The position numbers were made by a program, and so were the translations under genes. A model generated the notes under the pieces. That model made no database searches, had not been told where the DNA came from, and saw only the letters and a list, made by a program, of their open reading frames with translations. This document shows, one piece after another, positions 1-9,100 of a stretch of DNA of 17,224 bases (within the stretch, counting starts at the first letter, position 1; each line of letters opens with the position of its first letter). Origin of the DNA: Baffinella frigidus (lineage: Eukaryota > Cryptophyceae > Cryptomonadales > Baffinellaceae); contig MU646640.1 of the NCBI GenBank assembly GCA_026770585.1, forward strand, positions 221,405-238,628, in the 5' to 3' direction.

Positions 1-106
1 CCTTCCCCCACCCAGTGCCGCGCAAGCGCCGCGAGGGTGTGGAAAAGCGACTCTGCCTGCACCAGCTGCGGCGGCTCTATCCCCTCCCCCGCCTCCGCCT
101 CTGCAT
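1..106 (-). CDS. Gene 1 exon 24 (runs to the window edge)
   Basis: From residue 695: AEAEAGEGIEPPQLVQAESL then FHTLAALARHWVGE. The acceptor is CCCTAACATCAG; phase 1 entry completes an Asp codon. It either continues past base 1 or ends at base 12, before a possible donor GTGGGGGAAGG. A divergent copy of the middle part lies at 378-428. Confidence 0.66.
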
Positions 107-3100
107 CTGATGTTAGGGTTCAGGGCTTAGGGGTGACGCCTCTGGAGCCTCGTAGCCTGATTCGGCGCGGTCAGAGTAAAGCAACTCTTGCTGCCCCCCC
201 CCCTCCGGAACCTCGAAGCCTGCGTTCAGGCGTCGGGGTTCAGCTGAAAGAGGGTACCACTCGGTAGGCTACGGGGCGGTTCCCTCCCCGGAAATAGGAG
301 GGGCGTGACATTTTTTGACTTTTGGCGTGTTTCTTGGGCAAGAATCCGATCATTAAGTTAAGCATGGTTCCTCGTAGGATTCCGAGCGGTAGAGGGTTTG
401 GCAAAGAGACTCCGCGTGCACGCGCTGCCACTCGAGGCTAGAAATGTGACTATTTTAAAACAAGGATTCCTTTACAAGTGATGGGGGGGGAAGAGCGGTG
501 CAGTAATTTTCGCAGAAAAAGGGACGTTTGGTCACGTATCGGGCGGAATTCCGCCCGATACGTGACCACGCCTGCCCGTGACTGGTACTAAATGTAACAA
601 CCCCACATTTAAAATAGTCACATTTTTATATCCTCGAGTGGTGCGGTGGCGCCTCCTCCGCCTCCTCTTCTCCCCCTGATGCAATCCCGCCGAGTATTCA
701 TAACCACTCGGTAGGCTACGAGGGTTTCGGGACCCCGAGATTTAGCGGCAACGTGACCAAATTTGCATTACAAAATTCTTAAAGTTAACTGCCTCCTGGG
801 AAAGTTGACTTTTGATGAAAGGTCCGTAGTCCACCGTGTGGTGAATACGATTTTGGTGTATCTTAAGGGTAGAAATAAGACAGTCGTCTATCTAGACTTC
901 ACTCGGGGCCTTAAGATACACCAGAATCGGACCGGCGATCCCCGAAATCGTCTTCGTTATGAACACTCGTCCTGGTGTGATTCAGGTGGTTGTCGGATTC
1001 GACACGGGCAGAGTAACGCGACTCTGTAAAGCGACTCGTACACTTAGTTATGAGAAAATAAACCCCAACCAGAGGGTTTTGGGTTTAGAGTTTGGGGTGA
1101 TCTCACCGTCTGGATGTCCAAGAGGACGGAGGGCGCCCTCCAACCCTGAAATAACCCCTCAACCCTACACACTAAACCCGAATACCGAAACCCCAAACCC
1201 TGCGGTTAGGTTTTTAATATATATTGGGTTGAAGGGTTATCCCGGGGTTTGGTTATCTGACCGCCCGGATGTCCGAGAGGCTGCAGGGCTGCTCCGGAGT
1301 TCCCCGAGGGCACGAAACTTACTACACGTTTGGTTACGTCCAGGGCTGGACGTGACCAATTTAGGGGTTATTTCTGGGTTTAGGGGTTATCTGACCGTCC
1401 GGATGTCCGAGAGGCTGCAGGGCGCGCGCGAGTCCTGTCCGCCCCCACACATACTTTCCGCCCCCACATATACGGGCGCCACATATACATATATAAAATT
1501 CTATATATTTACATATATACAAAAACCTAACCACAGGGTTTAGGGTTTCGGTATTCGGGTTTACTGACTAGGATTTAGGGGTGATCTCACCGTCCGCGTG
1601 TCCGAGAGGCTGGAGGGCTTTTGCGAGTCCTGTGCGCCCCCACCTGTTGTCCACCACCTGCTTCCACGGCAGGTCATTGGTCAGAATTTCAGGACGCAAC
1701 GGTTCGTTTCGTGCTACTAAATGGTACGTAGCTACCATCGAGGGTTGAAGGTTGAGAGTTAAGGATTTAGGGTCTAGGGTGTGGGTTTTGCCGGTCGCGC
1801 GCATCTCTAGACAGAGGGAGCTGTATTGTAAAACCAAACGCTGACCGGGTCGGAGGAGGGGGTGGGGGGGGGAGGGAGTATTTACTGTAAGAGTTTAGGG
1901 GGGGGTATACTGGTCGCGCGCGGGAGAGGAGCGATTTAGCCAGGGCGGCTTTGTGCGCTGCGACCCACGCCTGTTGCAGTGTTTCGTGTTTTGGGGGTTA
2001 GAGTTTGGGGTTAGAATTTGGGCTTTAGGGTTGAGGGTTTAGAATGGAGGGTTCATCAGTGCTTCGTTCGGGGGTTTAGGGTTTAGGGTTTAGGGTTTAG
2101 GGTTGAGGATTTGGTGTTTAAGGTTTAGGGTTTAGAGTCTAGGGTTTAGGCTGCAGGGTTTAGGGTTTAGGGTTTAGGCTGTAAGGTTTAGGGTTTAGGG
2201 TTTAGGGGCACAGACCTCCCACGGCTCCGGAGAGCCTTCTTCCGACAGCTTTCGGGGTTTGTGGTTAAGGGGCGACTGCCCACCATAAAATAAATATCGA
2301 CCAGGAACTTCAGTGCAAAAAAGTATGCAAAATACATTGATGGCGCGCCCAGATTTACCCAGGCAGAGCTAGAAGTCCAATACCGTATGACATCTGCCCT
2401 GAGCTCGAGGGGGTCTCTAGCTCTGAGCTCGAGGGGGGCTCGAGCCAAAAGTCCACCACCACCCGCGTAAGTCATCTTTTTGGAGGTCTGAAACGGGGGT
2501 GGGGTTGAGCACGGACCTCCCACGAATCCGGAGAGTCTTCCGACAGCGCGGCCGTCACGCCCCCGCAGCAGTGTACCTATCCCCACCCCCGTTTCAGACC
2601 TGAAAAAAGATGACTTACGCGGGTGGTGGTGGACTTTTGCCGCGACGCCGCCGTTTACCCAGACCCCACCCCCGTTTCAGACCTCCAAATGGGATGAATT
2701 ACGCGGGTGTTGGTAGACGTTTTGCATCACTCATATTTAGGCGTGAGCCTAGAATAAACTCCAAGAACGGCGAAATCCTCTTTAATAAATTCAGTAATCA
2801 GTAATCAGTAATAAACTCCCGTAGTTCGCCATCGTCGTTTGGCGTGCGGTAGTTCGCTATGCCACACGACTCTGATCAAACCCTAAATCCTACAGTAGGC
2901 AAATAGAAAGACGGCTGACAATTGTGTGAACATCACTCAATTAAACCGCTTTGAAGTGATGCTTAACCCTTAACCTAAACTCTAAACCCGAAACCTGCTG
3001 TCCCGGCGACTCCGTGAGCCAGTCCCTCTGGCACGCGCAATCCCCCCCTGTACATCAGGTTAAGGGTTTAGGGTCTAGGGTTTAGGGTTTAGGGTTCAGG

Positions 3101-6100
3101 GTTTAGGGTCTGAGGTTTAGGGTTTAGGGTTTAGGGTTCAGGGTTGAGGGTCTAGGGTTTAGGGTTCAGGGTTCAGGGTTTAGGATTCAGGGTTTAGGGT
3201 TCGGGGTTTAGGGTTCAGCGTTCGGGGTTCAGGGTTCAGGGTTCAGGGTCTAGGGTTTAGGATTCAGGGTTTGGGGTCCACCCGCCAGCTGCTCGAGCAG
3301 CCTGACCGCCTCGTCCCTCCTGCGCATCGTCCCCCCCCCCAGATCTTGCCGGTCCCGATCTTGCCTGTCTTCCCGATCTTGCCTGTCCCGATCTTGCCTG
3401 TCCCGAGAACGACCATCCCCAGCCGCGCCGCCCCCCTCCTCCACCCCACCCCGCGCCTTCCCCCCTGTGGCGTGCCCTCCCTCGCGTGCGGTGAGGACGC
3501 GCGTCTCCATGACGTCGAGGTAGGACTCCGAAGGTGTGCGCCCCTCTGCGCGGTGGTACCTGCGGGTTCGAGTTTGGGTTAGGGGTTGGGGTTCGGGGTT
3601 TGCGGTTTGGGGGTTGGAATTTGGGGGTTGGGGCTTACCTGACTTCAGGTCGGCATGGGGTTTGGGGTTTGTAGGGTTTAGGGTTCAGGGCCCAGGGTTT
3701 AGGGTGTAGGGTTCAGCGTTGGGTGTTCAGGGTTCAGGGTTCAAGATTTCGGGTGTAGTTTTTAGGTTTGGGGTCCAGAGTTTCGGGAGGAGGGACCAGG
3801 TTCCGGTGGACGCGCGGTCGACCAAGATTCCTAAACCCAAATCCCTGAACTCCGATCAAACCCTAAATCATAAAGGTTCATGGGTTGGGGGTGAGGGATT
3901 AGGGTGTAGGGTGTAGGGTGTAGGGTGTAGGGTGTAGGGTGTAGGGTGTAGGGTTGAAGGTTCATGATTTAGGGCGAAAGGATCAGGGTGTAGGGTTCAG
4001 GGTTTCGGGTGGTACCACGTGCCGGTGGACGCGCGGTCGACCGAGATCCCAAATTCGTGCTGCGCTGTCAGCACCTGGTGATTGTAAAGTCAATTTTCCG
4101 ATTGTAAAGTCAATTGTGAAGTCAACTTCATTGTGAAAGTCAACTTCGTCGTGAAGTCAACTGACGTTTATTGTAAAGCAACACACGTGTGCAGCAGCGT
4201 CATTGTGACGCTGGTGCTGACAGGACCTGGTGATTGTGAAGCAACACACGTTTACTGTGAAGCAACTAATGCATGCGCCGACAGCACATGGCGATTGTAA
4301 AGAAACTGATGTTTATTGCGAAGTCAACACGTTTCGTGTTGACGTTTGCAAAGCAAGTGATGTTTTCTGTGCGCACCTGGAGGGAGCTCATCCGAGGACA
4401 TGTTAAATTTAAAAGGAAATGGATCCCTATGTGTGCATAGGAGTTGGCCGAAGGTTAATTAGGGCCCTCAGTAAATTTAACTAGGGCCAGCATCCGGTTT
4501 GATAGGCCATTTTCTTTTAAATTAAACATGTTCCCGGATGAGAGCGAGGAGGCGATATTGTAAAGCAGCAGATGCAGAGAGGCATTTTCTGGCAGGACCT
4601 TGTAGCCACACAGCGGGCTACAAAGGGATTTTCGGGCAGGAAATGCCCGAGTTTCCATTACCTTATCCGTAGGAACCCAACTATGTCCCTACGGGTTGCC
4701 TATCGTAGGGTCCTAGGTCTTATCGCTGAAGGGTTATTCAAAATCCCTTGGAAGTCCGCTGTGTGGTGGAGAAGGGCTCTCGTTCCGTTGTGTGGTCAAG
4801 GGTTTGAAAGCACCTTGTATGCGTCGAAGACTCTGACCACGATTGTGTAGTCCCCGTCCGGCAAGCAGCTCATCCCGGCATAACCTGTTGAAATCTAGGA
4901 ACTGAGAGACAAGATTGTTTTCGTGGTACTAATCAAGAAACGCTCGGTGCAAAGAGATTGTATTAACAAACAGACGATTGTGCAGTCCCCGTCTGGCAGA
5001 TTACGCCGGGATGAGCTTCCTGGGGTGGAACAGGTTAAGCTCATCCCGGCGTAACCTGTTCCACCCCAGGGTTTAGGGTTTGGGGTGTAGGCTTTAGGGT
5101 TGAGGGTTTAGGGTGTAGGGTTTAGGGTGTAGGGTCTAGGGTTTAGGGGTTATGAGTAGGGGTTAGGGGTTAGGGGTTGGGGGTTAGGGGTTAGGGGTTG
5201 GGGGCTAAGGGTTGGGGGTTAATGGTTGGGGGTTTGACGTTAGGGGTTAGGGGTCAAGGATTAAGGGCTAGAGGCTAGGGGTTAGGGGTTAGGGGTCATG
5301 AGGGGTTTTCACCAGCCCAGGGGACAGGCGTGGCGGAGAGCTCCAAATCCGTTGTCTTTACAACCATGCGTGCGGCAACACTTAGCAGCCACAGGGGGCT
5401 TCACGAATACAGTCCATCTGAACGATTTGCACTAGAATATTATCCATTGCCCTGGAACCTAACCGGAATTTCACCTTGTATTCAAGGTAAAAAGGTCTTG
5501 GCTCGCTGCTAAGTGGTGCGCAAAAGGGTAAACCCTAGCCCCTATGGAAGTACGGACAAAAAGGCCACACGCGCGCAGAAAGGTATCTCCCCTAAAACCT
5601 ACCTAACTATGGCCAAGAGCGGGGTTAGGGTTCAGGGTTCACCAGCCCAGGGGACCGGCGTGGCGTAGAGCTCCATGTTCATCTCGAAAGATAACTGAAT
5701 CAGTTCCCCAAGTAGCGTTTTCATTTATTTAGGAGGCCTAATTCAATTTACTATGCCCTTACTAATTTATCCTATGCAACCTCCTATTAAAAAGGAACTG
5801 ATTTAGTTATCTTCCGAGATGAATGTCGTTGAGCCGCGGGGGCGCCGCAGGTTTAAAACGTTGCGTACCAAGACGATGTAACTTTGTACCACAGCCCAGA
5901 ATTACAATCGACTAGTTGGTGAGTTTGGGCGGTCACCAGCCCAGGGAACAACCCCTAAGCGATGAGACCTACGACCCTACTGTAGGCAACCCGTAGGGGC
6001 ATAGGGGGGTTCCAATGGATAAGGCAACGGAAAGGTTTAGGGTTCACCAGCCCAGGGGACCGGCGTGGCGTAGAGCCCCATGTCGCAGCACCTCTCCTCC

Positions 6101-9100
6101 ATGTCTGTTTTGGGGGTTGAGGGTTTGGAGTTTAGGGTTTAGGGTTCAGGGTTGAAACCGTACACCTCCTCTAGGGTTTTGTGTTCAGGGTTTAGGGTTC
6201 AGGGGCTAGGGTGCAGGGTTTAGGGGTCAGGGGTTAGGGATTAGGGGGTTGGGGTTTGGTGTTTAGGGAGAAGCACCTCCATTCGCGGAGGGGGGGTGGA
6301 TTTGATCAAACTCCGAGGGTCCCAAGACCAGGCCACAAATGTCCTGGCAGAAGATTCGCTCGTCCTGAACCGTCCACCTGTCGGGCGATCTGTTATTCAA
6401 AAAAGGTGGTGTGTCTGATTCAGAAACCTAATAGCTCCAATTCCCGCGATGTGGGGCGCGACTCGCCACCTTTGGAAGCCCAAACCGCGTCGGTTGGGTC
6501 GTTACAAACAGTTTTAACGTTGCCTTTTTGACCCTGAATAGATTTCAAATGTCAGCAGTCTGCCCACATATGTCCTGCCAGAACATTCGCTCGTCCTGCA
6601 CCGTCCACCTGTCGGGAGCGTTTGGGTTTGGGGCTTGGGGCTTGGGGTTTGGGGTTTGGGGTTTGGGGTTTGGGGTTTGGGGTTTGGGGTTTGGGGTTTG
6701 GGGTTTAGGGGTTAGGGGTTTGGGGGTTGGGGGTTGGGGCTTAAGGTTTAGGGCTTAGGCTTTAGGGGCAGGGATTTAGGACTTAGAGATGAGGTCTAGG
6801 GGCTGAGGGTTGCGCAACGTCGAATCGATAACGGGAGTGCTTGAGGGCCTAGTTTTTTTGGTCCACCTGGCGCAGCGGATAGGGGAGGCACGAGGGTTTA
6901 GGGTTTGGGGCGTGGCATTCAAGGGGTTTACCTGGCGCAGCGGATAGGGGATGCGCGGTTGAGCAGGCTTGGGGCTAGTGTTTAGGGGTTAAGCATCAGG
7001 GTCTAGGGTTGGCCTGTGCTGTGCAAGGCTGTGCGAGGTAGGGTTTGGGGATGAGGGTTGACCCGGCGCAGCGGATGGGAGATGCGCGGTGGAGCGGGCT
7101 TGGGGTTCAGGATTCACGGTTTAGGGTTTATGGGTCAGGGTTTGGGGTTTGGGGATTAGGGTTCATGTAGGGTTTAGGGAGTATATATCGACCTGGCGCA
7201 GCGGATAGGGGATGCGCGGTTGAGCAGCGGCGTGACCTCGACCGTCCCGTGCTTCTGCGTCAGCACGATCCTGTTTGGGGTGTAGTGTTTAGGGTGCATC
7301 ATGTAAGGGTTCAGGGCTGAGGGTTTAATCCCTAAGGGTAAGGGCTTAGGGTTTGATCGTAGGGTTCATGGTTTAGGCGTAGCAGCACGCTCGAGTCAAA
7401 GCGAGTTATCGCGCAGCGAGTCGCCCACGCACTGCAGCATGGAAATGCAGCATGGAAATGCAACATGGAAATGCATCCAACTGAACCCTAACCCCTACCA
7501 CTTAGCAGCGACCCAAGATATTTTCCCCCGGATTCTCGGGGAAAATGCGGTTAGGATCCAATTCAAATAGACAAGATTGTAGTACCAATCGTTTAGATGG
7601 ACTGCATGCGTCAAGACCCCGGCGGCTGCTAAGTGGACAGGTTGCAAGCTCTGCCGCGTGAGGGTGCAGAAGCGGATCGTTGACCTGTTAACCTCTAGCG
7701 CGGCCTCACGCGGGTTGACCGACTATTCTCAAGTTGACATGCGGGGTCTGCGGTACAACCCCGTCAACTTCGGCGCATGAAAGAGCCCGGGCTCACCAAA
7801 TGCGTGAGCCCAAACAGACTGAGGCAGAGCTACCACGCCAGAGCCCAGGAGGGGGTTGATTGTTTTAGAACCTTAATGGATAGGACTTTGACTTTTGAAA
7901 TCCACTGCCTTCACGGAAAATTGATTTTTTAAAACCCTTTGCAAGAATCTGGCGTGGTAGGCTTCGGCTGAGTCTCCGCAGTTGGGCAGCTTTCTGAGGC
8001 TCAGGCGCCGCAATAGGAGGTCGAGTTGGAATCCATCCGGAAAATGCTGGTATCAGCGGCCGACACGGGGTACAGTACGTGGCACAATGTGTAGCATGTG
8101 CGGCGCTGACGCTGACTGTTTGGCAATAAATTATCAATCACTCAGGCGCCGCACACATTACCCTAAACCCTAACCCTAAACCTAGCCCTAAACCCTAACC
8201 CTTAAACCCAACCGCGGGGGAGTGCGAAGAAGAATATGGTGTACCAGCACGCACCAGTGGACGTATCGAGCGTCGAGCGTTTGGAGTTCGGGTTTCAGGA
8301 TTCAGGGTTCAGGGCTCGGGAATTGGAGGGTTCAAGAATTAAGTTGTAGGGTGTCAGGAATGAAGTTTTTGGGCGTGCGGTGCACCAGCACATTCCCGTG
8401 GAGTGATCGAGAGTTATCGAGAGGCGCATCGCCCACGCACTGTAGAGCAGCCGCGCCCATCCGCACGATCGGGTGAAAACCGCAAACCCTGGACCCTACA
8501 TCACCACACCGTGGACTACGAACCATTCATCAAAAGTCAACTTACCCTGTGGTTAGTGATTTTGAAGGATTATGTAATGCAAAATTGGTCATGTTACCGC
8601 TAAATCTAGGGGGTCCCGAAACCCTCGAAGGCCGCCGTGTGGTAGACCTTCCTCACTGTCTGCGATCCTGTCAAAGAAATTTACCCGTACAATTTCAGGG
8701 GGGGCGAATTGATGGGGAGCCCAAATCCAAGTGGGACAGAGCTAGCTCCTGTGAGAGTCTGTCGCGCCCATCCGCACCAAGGGATGCCCAACACTAGCTG
8801 CTTTACACTGAACGTGTTGACTTCACGACGAAGTTGACTTTCTAGGGTTCAGGGCCTGCGACTTACCAGCACTACGGGGAATCACTGGATGGCAACCAAC
8901 ACCTTATCGGGTCCAAAATCGGACCCTCGTCAAAAGTGATGTTACCCGAGAAACAAATCATTTTTTCTCCATAAGTGGCCAATTTGTGGGGAAGAATTGT
9001 GAACTGACCGCAATCCCCGAATTCTAGATAGTCGTTCCGCGTAGCACATTCCTGTGGCGTTATCGAGGGGCGCGTCACCGACACACTAATCCGGGGACAT

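Larger units (their letters stand above)
107..1590 (-). other. Gene 1 intron 23
   Basis: 1.48 kb. From its 5' end (right) it holds three extra exon-23 ends with telomere-like spacers (1062-1590), element B1 with C1 nested in it (686-975), element A1 (428-641), an exon-24 copy (378-428) and a weak exon-24-like echo near 171-195. No other gene is seen. Confidence 0.6.
5313..5949 (-). repeat. Three partial copies of exon 15 with donor
   Basis: Copies at 5937-5949, 5646-5678 and 5313-5343 all end with CCTGGGCTG before GTGA on the minus strand, as exon 15 does. The middle copy is split by element G. The leftmost keeps the LSATPVPWA equivalent. Between them lie J1, G and an E fragment. Confidence 0.75.

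Noticed and set aside
959-1543. 194-codon plus-strand open frame
   Set aside because: It runs over exon 23 copies and telomere-like spacers in the wrong strand and has no domain-like sequence.
6528-6758. Plus-strand open frame with GLGFGVWGLGFGVWG repeats
   Set aside because: It is a translation of the TTTGGGG tract; such frames arise from the repeat and have no other coding support.
7865-8137. 90-codon minus-strand frame in intron 12
   Set aside because: No flanking splice sites in the right phase and no resemblance to other parts of gene 1; treated as chance.
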